Below, piece after piece: positions 42,946 to 51,233 of a stretch of 64,000 nt of DNA. The translations under genes and the position numbers were made by a program. Within the stretch, counting starts at the first letter, position 1, and each line of letters opens with the position of its first letter. The notes beneath the pieces were generated by a model. That model was not told the DNA's origin and did no database searches. It was given only the letters and a program-made list of their open reading frames with translations. This DNA is from Thermacetogenium phaeum DSM 12270 (GTDB lineage: Bacteria; Bacillota; DSM-12270; Thermacetogeniales; Thermacetogeniaceae), in NCBI RefSeq assembly GCF_000305935.1, contig NC_018870.1, forward strand, positions 2,465,001 through 2,529,000, read 5' to 3'.

Positions 42946-43856
42946 ACCTTCCCACCCCGCTCTGCCAGCCAGACGAAAACGTCCTCCATACCGGGCGGTA
43001 CCTCCCGGATCGCCAGTTCGGCCTCCTGCTCCGGCAACGACAGACGGGCGGCAATCTCCCGCCTGCAGGCATCAGGGTCCTGCGCCATCAGCCGGAAGCG
43101 ATCCCCGTAATAAGAAACGTCCTCGATCCCTGCGATCTCCCTAAAAAAGTCCGGTTCAATACCGGCTGCCCGCACCTCCAGCAGATGATAGGGGAAAGAA
43201 GCCTTCAACTCCTGAGGCATCCCTGTCACCGCCAGCCGGCCCTCGTTGATAAAGGCCACCCGGTGGCAGAGTTCCGCCTCATCCATGTAAGGGGTAGAAA
43301 TGAGGAGGGTCATCCCTTCCTTGTTGAGGTAATAGAGGATCTTCCAAAATTCCTTGCGGGATTCCGGGTCGACTCCGTAGGTCGGTTCATCGAGCACCAG
43401 GATTGCCGGCCTCGTGATGAGAGCGCAGGTAAGGGCCAGCTTCTGCCTCATTCCCCCGGAGAGGTGGGCAGCAAGGCGGGCCTTGAACTCCAGCATAGCG
43501 GTCAAGGACAGGATCTCCTCCGCCCTGGCCAGAATCGTCCGGCGGGGAAGACCGTACAGGGAACCGAAAAAGAGGATGTTCTCCATGACGGTGAGGTCTT
43601 CGTAAAGGCTGAATCGCTGCGGCATATAGCCCAGGTCCTCCCTGCCTCTCTCCACTTCCCGGAGATTTTTCCCTTTCAGAAACACCTCCCCGCCGTCCGG
43701 TGTGAGCAGACCGCAGACCATCCGCAACAGGGTGGTCTTCCCCGCTCCGTCGGGCCCCACCAGGCCGAGGATCTCCCCCTTTTGGACCTCCAGGCTCACA
43801 TCCGCTACGGCCACCTTGTCGCCATAGGCTTTGGTGAGCCCCTCTACCCTGATCAT
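42942..43856 (-). CDS. ABC exporter ATPase
   Basis: A 304-residue ABC ATPase: Walker A GLVGPDGAGKTTLL, signature HLSGGMRQKLALTCAL, Walker B ILVLDEPTYGVDP, H-loop STPYMDEAELC. The switch His is replaced by Tyr (ISTPYMDE), which suggests a degenerate site in an asymmetric heterodimer with the next ATPase, which keeps His. It overlaps the HlyD gene and the second ATPase gene by 4 nt each. Confidence 0.93.
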   Translation of the reverse strand: MIRVEGLTKAYGDKVAVADVSLEVQKGEILGLVGPDGAGKTTLLRMVCGLLTPDGGEVFLKGKNLREVERGREDLGYMPQRFSLYEDLTVMENILFFGSLYGLPRRTILARAEEILSLTAMLEFKARLAAHLSGGMRQKLALTCALITRPAILVLDEPTYGVDPESRKEFWKILYYLNKEGMTLLISTPYMDEAELCHRVAFINEGRLAVTGMPQELKASFPYHLLEVRAAGIEPDFFREIAGIEDVSYYGDRFRLMAQDPDACRREIAARLSLPEQEAELAIREVPPGMEDVFVWLAERGGKV

Positions 43857-44848
43857 CGGGAACCATCCCTGGGGAAGGTCACGTCCGCCGGCATGCCGGG
43901 CTTCAAGGCACCATCTGCGTTGTCGATCCGGATCTTCACCGCAAAAACCACGTTGGCCCTTTCCTGCTTTGTCTGCACCGACCGCGGTGTGTATTCCCCT
44001 TTTGTGGCAATCTGGTCGACGATCCCTTGAAAAGTCCGCCTGTCCCCGCTCACCGTGAAGTGAACCTTTTGCCCGACCTTCACCGCAGGGAGATCGTCGG
44101 TAGGCAGGTAAACCTTAATCCACAGGTTCTTGAGGTCGGCAACGGTTGCCAGAGGGGCGCCCATCTGGACGTACTCCCCCTCCTCATAGTTTCTGCTCAG
44201 GACAACACCATCGAGAGGGGAATGGACTTTCAGGTCTTCCAGCAGAGCCTCCGAGGCCCTGAGCACCGCCTTGCAGCGGGCGACTTCCGCCCGGGCCGCG
44301 GCGACAACCTCCGGCCTGCTCCCCGCCTCCAGCAGGCTCAGCCTGGCTTCGGCGGCCTGCAGCTGGTGCACCGCCAGCTCCCTCTGGAGCCTATACCTCT
44401 CCAGCTCCTCCTCAGAGATTCCCCCCTCTTCAAAAAGCAGTTCCCTCCGCGTCAGCTCATCTTCGGCTTTTTTCAGATTGAGCCTGGCCACCTCCACGTT
44501 GGCCAGCGCCTCCTCCTTCTCCTGTTCTCGGGCGCCGGAAAGGAGATTGGCAAGCTGCCTTTCCGCCTTCAACAGGGCCATGGCATCCCGCTCCCGCTGG
44601 GCAACCAGATCGCTGCGAGACAGCTCGGCGACAAGCTGCCCTTTCTTAACGGAATCCCCTTCTTCAACATAAATCTTTTGGATGGTGCCGGACGTTCTTG
44701 CGGTAAGATCAACCGAAGTGGCCTCAATGGTTCCCGTGGCCTGCAGGGGTTCGGATGACGGCGAAAAATACCTGTAACCGGCCCAGACACAAAACCCCAC
44801 CAGCAGAAGAAGGAACCCGGCAACGAGAAAAGGCTTGAACTTTCCCAT
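43853..44848 (-). CDS. HlyD-family membrane fusion / adaptor protein
   Basis: About 331 residues from ATG 44848 (GGAGAG upstream; TTG 44917 opens the frame earlier). One N-terminal membrane anchor (FLVAGFLLLLVGFCVWAGY) is followed by the biotinyl-lipoyl half ARTSGTIQKIYVEEGDSVKKG, a long coiled-coil (about 80-190) and the second half SPLDGVVLSRNYEEGEYV. It resembles YbhG. It is the first gene of the five-gene exporter operon. Confidence 0.92.
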   Translation of the reverse strand: MGKFKPFLVAGFLLLLVGFCVWAGYRYFSPSSEPLQATGTIEATSVDLTARTSGTIQKIYVEEGDSVKKGQLVAELSRSDLVAQRERDAMALLKAERQLANLLSGAREQEKEEALANVEVARLNLKKAEDELTRRELLFEEGGISEEELERYRLQRELAVHQLQAAEARLSLLEAGSRPEVVAAARAEVARCKAVLRASEALLEDLKVHSPLDGVVLSRNYEEGEYVQMGAPLATVADLKNLWIKVYLPTDDLPAVKVGQKVHFTVSGDRRTFQGIVDQIATKGEYTPRSVQTKQERANVVFAVKIRIDNADGALKPGMPADVTFPRDGSR

Positions 44849-44928
44849 GGGAATTTCGCTCTCCTCTCCGGGGAACAAACTACGCAGCAGACGGGTTGGT
44901 ATACCCGGTTTACTCAAATAGTTTACCT

Positions 44929-44963
44929 GTTATAATTATAACTGTCCCAACCGGTGAAGACAA
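44929..44963 (-). promoter_or_regulatory. Promoter and palindromic operator of the exporter operon
   Basis: On the minus strand TTGTCT (44958-44963), a 17 nt spacer and TATAAT (44935-44940). The -10 box lies inside the perfect 14 bp palindrome GTTATAATTATAAC (44929-44942), well placed for repression by the operon's TetR protein. Confidence 0.7.
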
Positions 44964-45213
44964 GGCAAACCCTCTTTTGAGCGGCAATTTTCTCGATCCC
45001 CTGCAGCGCCCGGGATGATTTCTCCAGGAATCACATTTCCTTAACCGGGAGATATTATATAAAGGCATGGTCTGCTGCAAAAAGCCTCTCTTTATGCCGG
45101 ACCCGGTCGGCATAGCCCCGGCCAGGAGCAGCTGGGGCGGCGGACCAGGGGAAAAAGCGGGGCCGCAGCGGAATCTCATTTAATTTTATGGGAAAAGGGG
45201 TGAGTAAAGAGCA
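44964..45213. other. Divergent intergenic region
   Basis: No gene is seen. It separates the exporter operon from the beta-lactamase-like gene and probably holds the latter's promoter; I find no clear hexamer pair. Confidence 0.3.
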
Positions 45214-46140
45214 ATGCCCGGAGATAGAAAGGCTCCAACCCCCGGAAGGAGAAAGATTCTTGCCGTCGTGGCTTTGCTCGCGTTGGTCATGCTGGCATTT
45301 GCAGTGGGCAGGATGGTGGGGCCACAGGCCTTGAAACCGCTGGCCTCCAGGCCGGACTACGGGGAGCTGCGGAAAGAGCTCGCCGATCACCTGAAAACGC
45401 TGCCGGGAACTTACGGCGTTTACTTCAAGGACCTGGCATCAGGAGAGGAGTTCGGGATCAACGAAAGAGTACCCATACCTCCAGCCAGCGCCATCAAGCT
45501 GCCGGTGGTGCTCTATCTTTACGAACAGGTGGCAAAGGGTGAACTCGACTGGAACGACCGCGTCCGCTACCGCAAGAGCACCGATTACCAGGACGGGGCG
45601 GGAGACCTGCAATTTACCGCCAGGGACGGGGACACTTACAGCCTGCGCTGCCTGGCCACCATCTCCATGGTCATCAGCGACAACATCGCCCACAACATGC
45701 TGGTGCGCCACCTGGGTTACGACAACGTGATGAATTTCATCAGGCGGCTGGGGCCGGACACCACCCGCCCCTTCGGGAGCGCCTCCACCACGGCCAGGGA
45801 TATGGGAGCCTTTTTGGAAGAGTTAATCGACTTCGCCTCCAGGGAGCCGGAGCAGGGAGCCCGTCTCCTGAACGACCTCGCCCATACCGTTTACCATGTA
45901 GGCCTGCCGGGAAAACTGCCTCCGAAATTGGTGGTCTCCCATAAGGAGGGGAGCATCAACGGAGTGGCCACAGATGTGGGAATTGTCTTTTCCAGGCGCC
46001 CCTACATCCTGGTGGTGCTTTCCAAAGGGATTCCGGATGAGGATACCGGCTTTCGCAACATAGCCGAAATCTCCCGCATCGTCTACAACTACCAGCAGCG
46101 CTTACCGGCGGCAACGGTTCCCGGGTTACCGCAGATCTGA
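45214..46140 (+). CDS. Class A beta-lactamase-like serine hydrolase, membrane-anchored
   Basis: A 308-residue protein with an N-terminal anchor or signal (ILAVVALLALVMLAFAVG, about 15-32). The active-site motifs of class A enzymes are present: SAIK at 92-95, SDN at 155-157 and HKEG at 243-246 in place of KTG. These are the marks of the penicillin-binding/beta-lactamase fold. True antibiotic hydrolysis is not proven: the Glu166 region (SREPEQG) is only partly conventional. It is a monocistronic gene starting at ATG 45214. Confidence 0.85.
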   Translation: MPGDRKAPTPGRRKILAVVALLALVMLAFAVGRMVGPQALKPLASRPDYGELRKELADHLKTLPGTYGVYFKDLASGEEFGINERVPIPPASAIKLPVVLYLYEQVAKGELDWNDRVRYRKSTDYQDGAGDLQFTARDGDTYSLRCLATISMVISDNIAHNMLVRHLGYDNVMNFIRRLGPDTTRPFGSASTTARDMGAFLEELIDFASREPEQGARLLNDLAHTVYHVGLPGKLPPKLVVSHKEGSINGVATDVGIVFSRRPYILVVLSKGIPDEDTGFRNIAEISRIVYNYQQRLPAATVPGLPQI

Positions 46141-46223
46141 TCGCGGCTCTAACTCATCTGCAGGAATTGAAGACAATGTTAGAGAATAGCTAACAATGAA
46201 GAATTTCCCGGGAGGTGAACCAG

Positions 46224-46529
46224 TTGCCTAATTTCCCACCCTTTGTGCAGGCCTTGGAGAAACGCGACCCGGAGCTCTACGAAGCGGTGACAAAAGTCAT
46301 CGAGGTGGCCATGAAGCCGGGAGCGTTAGATGAGAAGACCAAGGTGTTCATCTGTCTGGCGCTTGACGCCTACATCGGATCGGAGCGCGGGGTAATGGCC
46401 CTGGCCAAGCGCGCCAGGGAACTGGGGGCTACAGAGGAGGAGCTGAAAGAGGTGCTGCGCATTCCTTACTACGTCTCCGGTTCCCGCCCGCTGATCAGCG
46501 CCAACAATGCTTTTGCGGAGCAGGATTAA
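46224..46529 (+). CDS. Carboxymuconolactone decarboxylase/AhpD-like protein
   Basis: About 101 residues, probably from TTG 46224 (GGGAGGT 8 nt before; GTG 46215 overlaps that site). It has the CMD helical pattern: LDEKTKVFICLALDAYIG, ERGVMALAKRARELGATEEELKEVL. The CxxC thiols of AhpD are missing (only one Cys), so peroxidase-type activity is unlikely. Confidence 0.82.
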   Translation: MPNFPPFVQALEKRDPELYEAVTKVIEVAMKPGALDEKTKVFICLALDAYIGSERGVMALAKRARELGATEEELKEVLRIPYYVSGSRPLISANNAFAEQD

Positions 46530-46886
46530 AAGGCGGCTTTTTCTAGTAGACCACCATGCCGCCAGCGGCGGCACCATCAGAGAATGTCTACCGGCGAGCG
46601 ACCTACGGAAGGCCTGGTAACAGGACAGGCGAAGCGAGGATGACAGGCCGGAATGCGAGCTTAAGAGTTTCAACGGAATGGATTTGCTGCGTGGCCAAAC
46701 GCTGCGATTGGCAGAAGCAATTCGTAACATGTTACGCAGCATCCCAGGGCTGTCCCAAAGCGAGCCGTCGTCCTGTCCGGCCTGGAATCGGGAGTCGAGC
46801 GGTAGACCGGCAGGGTATGCAATCTATTTTCAGGGCAGACATCAGAAACCATCCTCTCGTCTGCCCTGTTTGCTTATAGGCGGAGG
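46530..46886. other. Intergenic region carrying dispersed repeat copy 2
   Basis: 357 bp with no credible coding frame. It contains many short inverted repeats (for example ATGCCGCCAGCGGCGGCA) and the repeat at 46775-46838. GC-rich and structured, it could be a non-coding RNA or the remains of a small mobile element. Confidence 0.4.
46775..46838 (+). repeat. Dispersed hairpin repeat, copy 2
   Basis: GTCCGG-CTGGAATCGGGAGTCGAG-CGG, then AGACCGGC, and the tail TATTTTCAGGGCAG repeat copy 1 at 40059-40125 in opposite orientation. The core of 21 nt is identical apart from one base, while the spacer before the tail differs in sequence and length by 2 nt. Confidence 0.7.
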
Positions 46887-47123
46887 CTACACATCGGCAG
46901 CGCTTTCCTTCGTCCAGGCGAGGATATCCTTTGCCGCTTCCAGCTGCTCACCGGAAACATAGATTTTCACTTCCGCCAGGGGGCCAATAGTGATCCCCTC
47001 CACCGGAGCGATGGACTCCCTCATCTTAAAAGCCCTGATCCCTGCCGTCTGCAAAACCCCTTCAATGATAATATCCTCCGGGGGATAGACGACGGCCAAA
47101 AGGGCTAGACCGTCCTTTTTCAT
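46887..47123 (-). CDS. DUF2007-family small protein
   Basis: A 78-residue protein of the DUF2007 (putative signal-transducing) type: VVYPPEDIIIEGVLQTAGI, a middle loop, and VKIYVSGEQLEAAKDILA, the ferredoxin-like second half. No catalytic residues. A single gene. Confidence 0.75.
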   Translation of the reverse strand: MKKDGLALLAVVYPPEDIIIEGVLQTAGIRAFKMRESIAPVEGITIGPLAEVKIYVSGEQLEAAKDILAWTKESAADV

Positions 47124-47275
47124 CCAATAAACCCCTCCTGCCCAAAAACTACCGTCCCTTTATTGTAAACCACCTGCGATCCCAAAACACCGATGGGGAA
47201 AAATACATGTGATAGCCGGACACAGCAGGTAGCATACTATTAACAGACTCAACTATCCACAAGGAGGTATAACTT

Positions 47276-47473
47276 TTGGAAGGAACAGTTAAATGGTTCG
47301 ACGAACGAAAAGGCTACGGTTTTATTACAGGTGAAGACGGCAACGACGTTTTCGTGCACTATTCGGCCATCCAGGAGCCCGGCTTTAAAACGCTGAACGA
47401 AGGCCAAAGAGTAAAATACGAAGTGGTCGAAGGCCCCCGCGGCCAGCAGGCAGCTAACGTCCAGCCGCTCTGA
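47276..47473 (+). CDS. Cold-shock (CspA-type) RNA chaperone
   Basis: A 65-residue OB-fold protein: [17 protein letters not shown] with RNP1, VFVHYSAIQ with RNP2. The start is TTG 47276, a few nt after AAGGAGG. The long leader and terminator directly behind the gene make it a single-gene unit. Confidence 0.95.
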   Translation: MEGTVKWFDERKGYGFITGEDGNDVFVHYSAIQEPGFKTLNEGQRVKYEVVEGPRGQQAANVQPL

Positions 47474-47488
47474 CAGCTTTAAAAGGAC

Positions 47489-47524
47489 AACCCCAGGTGT
47501 CAACCTTTCATCTGGGGGTTTTTG
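47489..47524 (+). terminator. Terminator of the cold-shock gene
   Basis: AACCCCAG and CTGGGGGTT form the stem, followed by TTT. It abuts the convergent gene that ends at 47525 and may serve both. Confidence 0.85.
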
Positions 47525-48214
47525 TCAGGCTAGGGCTTCCATCATCTCTTCCGCCTCATGCCGGAATGTGCAGCTCTCCCTTTTGGGGCAGAACTCGCAG
47601 GAGAAGTCACCGGCTTTGACCCTTCCCGGCTCCCCGATGCCGAAAACACCGGTGAGGGACTTGACCGGGTTCATCATCATGCCGCTATTCAGGGTAACGC
47701 CGATTTTTTCGGGGTGAATGAGGCGGAAAACCACCTGCTGGTCACGCACATTCCAGTCCAGCTGGCCAGGTTCCATATAGACGGTGGCCCCGTAACCGGC
47801 AAACTGCTCCCTGATCTTTCGATAAAGCTTTCTCGCCAGAACACCCACAGCTACCGAACCGTAAACATCCAGGAAGTAGGCATCTGCCAGGTAACCATTG
47901 CTGTTTAACTCACCAACCCTTTTCTCCACGCCGGAGCCGATCGTGCAGCACATCACCACGATCCTGTCGGCCCCGCCGAGCAGTTTGGTCAGGTGCTCAC
48001 TCTCAAAATAACACCCCTGCTCCAGGAAGAGCCGGTTTTCACCGATCTTCTCAATGGTGAATACATCGTGGATGGTCCGCGGCTCAAGTAATTTTTCTCC
48101 GATCTCCATGGCCTTACGGCACTGCTCCAGGATTTTTTCACTCACGCCGCCGCGGCTTCCGGCCCTCTTTGCCAGCATCTCCTCCGTCACTTCGATCTGC
48201 AAGTCGTCGAACAT
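47525..48214 (-). CDS. MetH activation-domain-like protein with Fe-S-type cysteines
   Basis: About 230 residues. The chain resembles the AdoMet-binding activation domain of cobalamin-dependent methionine synthase, as used in small corrinoid-reactivation proteins: VVMCCTIGSGVEKRVGEL, DVYGSVAVGVLARKLY, EPGQLDWNVRDQQVVF, LNSGMMMNPVKSLTGVFGIG. The C-terminus holds CEFCPKRESC, a possible cluster or zinc site. It may help reactivate corrinoid methyltransferases that depend on the pyl/ramA genes 8 kb away (inference). ATG 48214 or 48229 may be the start. Confidence 0.78.
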   Translation of the reverse strand: MFDDLQIEVTEEMLAKRAGSRGGVSEKILEQCRKAMEIGEKLLEPRTIHDVFTIEKIGENRLFLEQGCYFESEHLTKLLGGADRIVVMCCTIGSGVEKRVGELNSNGYLADAYFLDVYGSVAVGVLARKLYRKIREQFAGYGATVYMEPGQLDWNVRDQQVVFRLIHPEKIGVTLNSGMMMNPVKSLTGVFGIGEPGRVKAGDFSCEFCPKRESCTFRHEAEEMMEALA

Positions 48215-48425
48215 CCCCTCACCCCTCATTGCCGTAGTTGAGAAGCACCAAACTGCGGTTATCTGTTTTCAAGCAACCTCTGATGCCAGATAGGACAAAA
48301 CCAACCGGGAGTTGATAATCTAGCGGCAGGACTGCCGGTATCTCTATTATAAGTGATTATCTCAAGATATTTGAAGTCTTTTCGTGTTTATTCACCCATT
48401 GACAGCGGCTGCACAGGCCCGCACC

Positions 48426-48701
48426 TCAACCAAACCTTTCTCCGACCATCCAGAGCAGAGCCCCAAAACGCACCCGGAAGGACTCAAGGAAAATCCCGTT
48501 CACAGCGCGATCGTGCACATAACTCCTGATCAGCTCCTCAATCTCAGCGGTCACCGCAGTATATCCGGCAAAGAACTCCCTGTAATCTGAGACGGCCTCC
48601 TCCACAGGAAGTTCTTCCTCCCAGGCATCCATCCAGACCTGCAGCGAGGGGCAATAGCCGGAAGTATAAAGGTAACTACCTCCTCGGGGATGGTTCACCA
48701 T
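48426..48701 (-). CDS. Small protein of unknown function
   Basis: An open frame coding about 91 residues from ATG 48701 (open to 48830, but that part overlaps the HD-type remnant on the other strand). The sequence GYCPSLQVWMDAWEEELP and YVHDRAVNGIFLESFRVRFG reads like a real soluble helical protein. I do not recognise it and the ribosome site is weak. Confidence 0.35.
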   Translation of the reverse strand: MVNHPRGGSYLYTSGYCPSLQVWMDAWEEELPVEEAVSDYREFFAGYTAVTAEIEELIRSYVHDRAVNGIFLESFRVRFGALLWMVGERFG

Positions 48702-48770
48702 AATTCCGGAAAGCAGCCCCGGAAAGCAGATTGCGTCCTCTTCTTCTGGACTGACTTTGAGGCAAATTTT

Positions 48771-49136
48771 ATGATAACATATTTCCAAACAGGCGCTAAG
48801 AGAGCATCCCGCAGGGCTCCTCCACTTCAACCCAAATTAACCGATGAAAGGGTGCAACTCAGCTTGGAAAAGATCCGGGTTAACATCGGAGATATCCTGC
48901 TTTGTCTCTCCAGGGCCCAAAGTTTTATTTCGCCTATTATCACAAGACACCACCAACAGGTAGCCTATCTTTCTTATCGCTTATGTGAACAACTGGAATT
49001 CTCCGGCGAACAAACGAAAGACATATTTTTAGCAGCTTTAGTGCATGATATTGGGGCACTATCAGTGGAAGAACAGCTGAGCCTTATTGAACTGGAACCG
49101 GTGGATGTAAACAATCGCGGTTTCAGGGTTCTTTAA
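48771..49136 (+). pseudogene. Truncated HD-domain (HD-GYP-like) phosphodiesterase remnant
   Basis: The frame shows the start of an HD phosphodiesterase: IITRHHQQVAYLSYRLCEQL and FLAALVHDIGALSVEEQL with the HD pair. It ends after GFRVL at a TAA beside a run of seven A. A full HD-GYP domain would need about 120 more residues, so this is a truncated copy, perhaps with a frameshift in the A-run. The ribosome site before ATG 48771 is weak. Confidence 0.6.
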
Positions 49137-49235
49137 AAAAAGGGCTGGGAAACCGCCTGAATCCCCCCAACCCTATCTAAATTCTGTCCTCTCTCGGATC
49201 AATAAAATGATGGCAAAACATCCGGCAGAATTCTT

Positions 49236-49347
49236 TTACTCACTCAACCAAACCTTTTCCAAAGACGGTTTAAAGAACGGATCCAACTTTAGACCCTTGA
49301 CCTCTTTGCGTACGGCATAAAGAGAGACATCGTTGAAAAGCCTTACG
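49236..49347 (-). pseudogene. 3' end of a substrate-binding protein gene cut by IS110
   Basis: On the minus strand the frame VRLFNDVSLYAVRKEVKGL continues to LEKVWLSE and a TAA at 49238-49236. This is a typical C-terminus of SBP family 5 proteins. It joins in frame to the piece at 51234-51610 (VPVVLLVR) once the IS110 element and one copy of CTTACG are removed. Confidence 0.8.
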
Positions 49348-49621
49348 GTAATATGTCAAGATCCAAGGACCAAAATTTCTAAGAAAATTTTCTAAAAAAG
49401 CGCATACCAAACTAAGCTTGTTTCCAGAGGTAAATGGAAAAAAGCAACATAAATGGATTATTGGTTAAGAGACAATAGTCAGGTGGGTGATATGAATGCT
49501 GCTCCATGCACTGTAGCGTCTTATCCGTTGTGGTCTTTCGGGATAAACCCTACTGGACGGTCGATACTACGGTATTATGAAGCTGTTGCTATTAGCAGAA
49601 GAGCCACCCGACAGACTAAAC

Positions 49622-50860
49622 CTAAACCACCTTTCTCTGCCCCTGGGGCACGTATAGTTGGTTGCTGCGTAGCAGAGCATCAACCACCCGCACGAGTTTA
49701 CGTGCGGTCAGAACCAAAGCACGGCGATGGTGGTGAGTGGAACTCTCTTTAAACTTACGGGCATAGAACTCGGCAAACCTGGGGTCCCATTTACGCACGC
49801 TGTCGGCGGCCATTACAAAGTAATAGCGCAGGTACACATTGCCGGTTTTCGTAAGCGGCGTGTCATCGGCTTCAAACTCGCCTGACTGGTGTTTCCGCCA
49901 GGTGAGGCCGGCAAACTTGGCGACTGCCTTCTCGTTGTCGAACCGGTGGATGTCGCCGATCTCGGCGATTATTCCGGCGGTACAGACAGGCCCCATGCCC
50001 GGCATCGACTGCAGAGTGTTCGGAAAGTGTGACAGTTCTTTCTCAATCGCCTTGTCAATACTCTTGACCTGCTGTTCCAGGGTACGGATGGTCTGCAAAC
50101 TGGTGGCCAGGATCAGGTTCACCGGCTCCAGGAGGCTTCCGTGCAGCCTGTAAGCGCAGGCTGCGGCATGCTTTAAGGCCTTGGCCGTAGCTTCGGGGTT
50201 GGAGAAATGACTCTTTCCCTTCTCCATCAGGAAGTCAATTAACTCATCAAGCGGTCGTGCCGCAATCTCTTCCGGAGAAAGGAACTCGGTCAGGATCGCC
50301 TCCGAGGTGGCCCCGAAGATGTCGCTCAGCACCTTGTCCTGGCAGATGGTATTGAACTTCAGGAACAGGTTGGTCAGGAAGTAGTTCTTCTCCCGAGTGA
50401 TGGTCTGGATCAGGTGGTAACGGAACCTGGTCAGCCGCTGGAGGGGCAGGTAGCGGAAGTCCACCTGGCAGCTCTCGGGCAGCCGTCCGAACCTGAGCCG
50501 GTCGGCGATCACCAGGCAGTCGAACCAGTCATCCTTTGGAATATCGACGTACTGTTTTCTGAAGTTGGCGATCACCTTGGGATTGAAGACGTACACCTGG
50601 GGGTGAAAGGAAGCCAGCAAAGGCTCACCGGCCAGGCGCATCTGCAGGTGCCAGCCATAGACAGAGGTGGACTCCATGCCGATCCGCAGGGAATCAACTT
50701 CGTTGGCGCCGCAGATCTCCACCAGGTACTTAACAAAGGACTCTGCACCCGGATCGTCGTTCTTGCAGCGAATGCGCTTGGCGATCTCCTCGCCCTCTGC
50801 GTCGAACATCCGGGCCTTGAAATCTTTCATGCTGACATCGATACCGACAAACAGTTTCAT
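49622..50860 (-). CDS. IS110-family transposase (RuvC-like DEDD plus Transposase_20)
   Basis: A 412-residue serine-tyrosine-type DEDD recombinase. The N-terminal part begins KLFVGIDVSMKDFKARMFD with the first Asp and has IGMESTSVYGWHL with the Glu. The C-terminal Transposase_20 domain shows LQSMPGMGPVCTAGIIAEIG, FAGLTWRKHQSGEF and the Ser region TKTGNVYLRYYFV. The frame is intact, so the enzyme may be active. ATG 50860 follows GGGAGGGGG. Confidence 0.95.
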   Translation of the reverse strand: MKLFVGIDVSMKDFKARMFDAEGEEIAKRIRCKNDDPGAESFVKYLVEICGANEVDSLRIGMESTSVYGWHLQMRLAGEPLLASFHPQVYVFNPKVIANFRKQYVDIPKDDWFDCLVIADRLRFGRLPESCQVDFRYLPLQRLTRFRYHLIQTITREKNYFLTNLFLKFNTICQDKVLSDIFGATSEAILTEFLSPEEIAARPLDELIDFLMEKGKSHFSNPEATAKALKHAAACAYRLHGSLLEPVNLILATSLQTIRTLEQQVKSIDKAIEKELSHFPNTLQSMPGMGPVCTAGIIAEIGDIHRFDNEKAVAKFAGLTWRKHQSGEFEADDTPLTKTGNVYLRYYFVMAADSVRKWDPRFAEFYARKFKESSTHHHRRALVLTARKLVRVVDALLRSNQLYVPQGQRKVV

Positions 50861-51233
50861 CAGTTTCACCCCCTCCCAGGGAGGAATTGTGCAAGATTAT
50901 GCGGGGTCCCAGGCACCATAACCGGTCAACAGCCTCGCCGGAAACAACGCTTTCCTGTCAGGACCTTGTTCTATCCAACCTGCTACCATTGGACAGGATC
51001 TTGACAAGTTGCGCAACTTACGTGTCAGGGGTACAGGTTATGGGCTGGGGGTCAGGCTTTCTAAGAGGTCGGACCTCAAGGAGGACAACACCTACCCAGA
51101 ACATAATCTCACGACTACATTTTGCCTGGAACACCGCCAAAAGTGAATACCCAATTTCCAGTTGTCAAGGAGCATTTTTGATCCAAGCCGGGCTTCTTTT
51201 AAGGGCTGGATCAATTGGTGTTACAAAAACTAT
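50861..51233 (-). ncRNA. Candidate bridge RNA region of the IS110 element
   Basis: IS110-group elements transcribe a bridge RNA from the non-coding end upstream of the transposase gene. This 373 nt stretch is that end. It has several short inverted repeats (for example AGGATCTTGACAAG near 50997 and GGTCCCAGGCACC near 50903) but I could not fold it with confidence. The guide loops should pair with the CTTACG junction sequences. Confidence 0.45.

Noticed and set aside
40056-46962. Conserved peptide NRESSGRPAG seen in frames at both hairpin repeats
   Set aside because: The frames diverge right after the core because the spacer length differs by 2 nt, so conservation is at the nucleic-acid level.
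49453-49752. Plus-strand open frame at the left end of IS110
   Set aside because: It crosses from non-coding IS end into antisense transposase sequence; no ribosome site.
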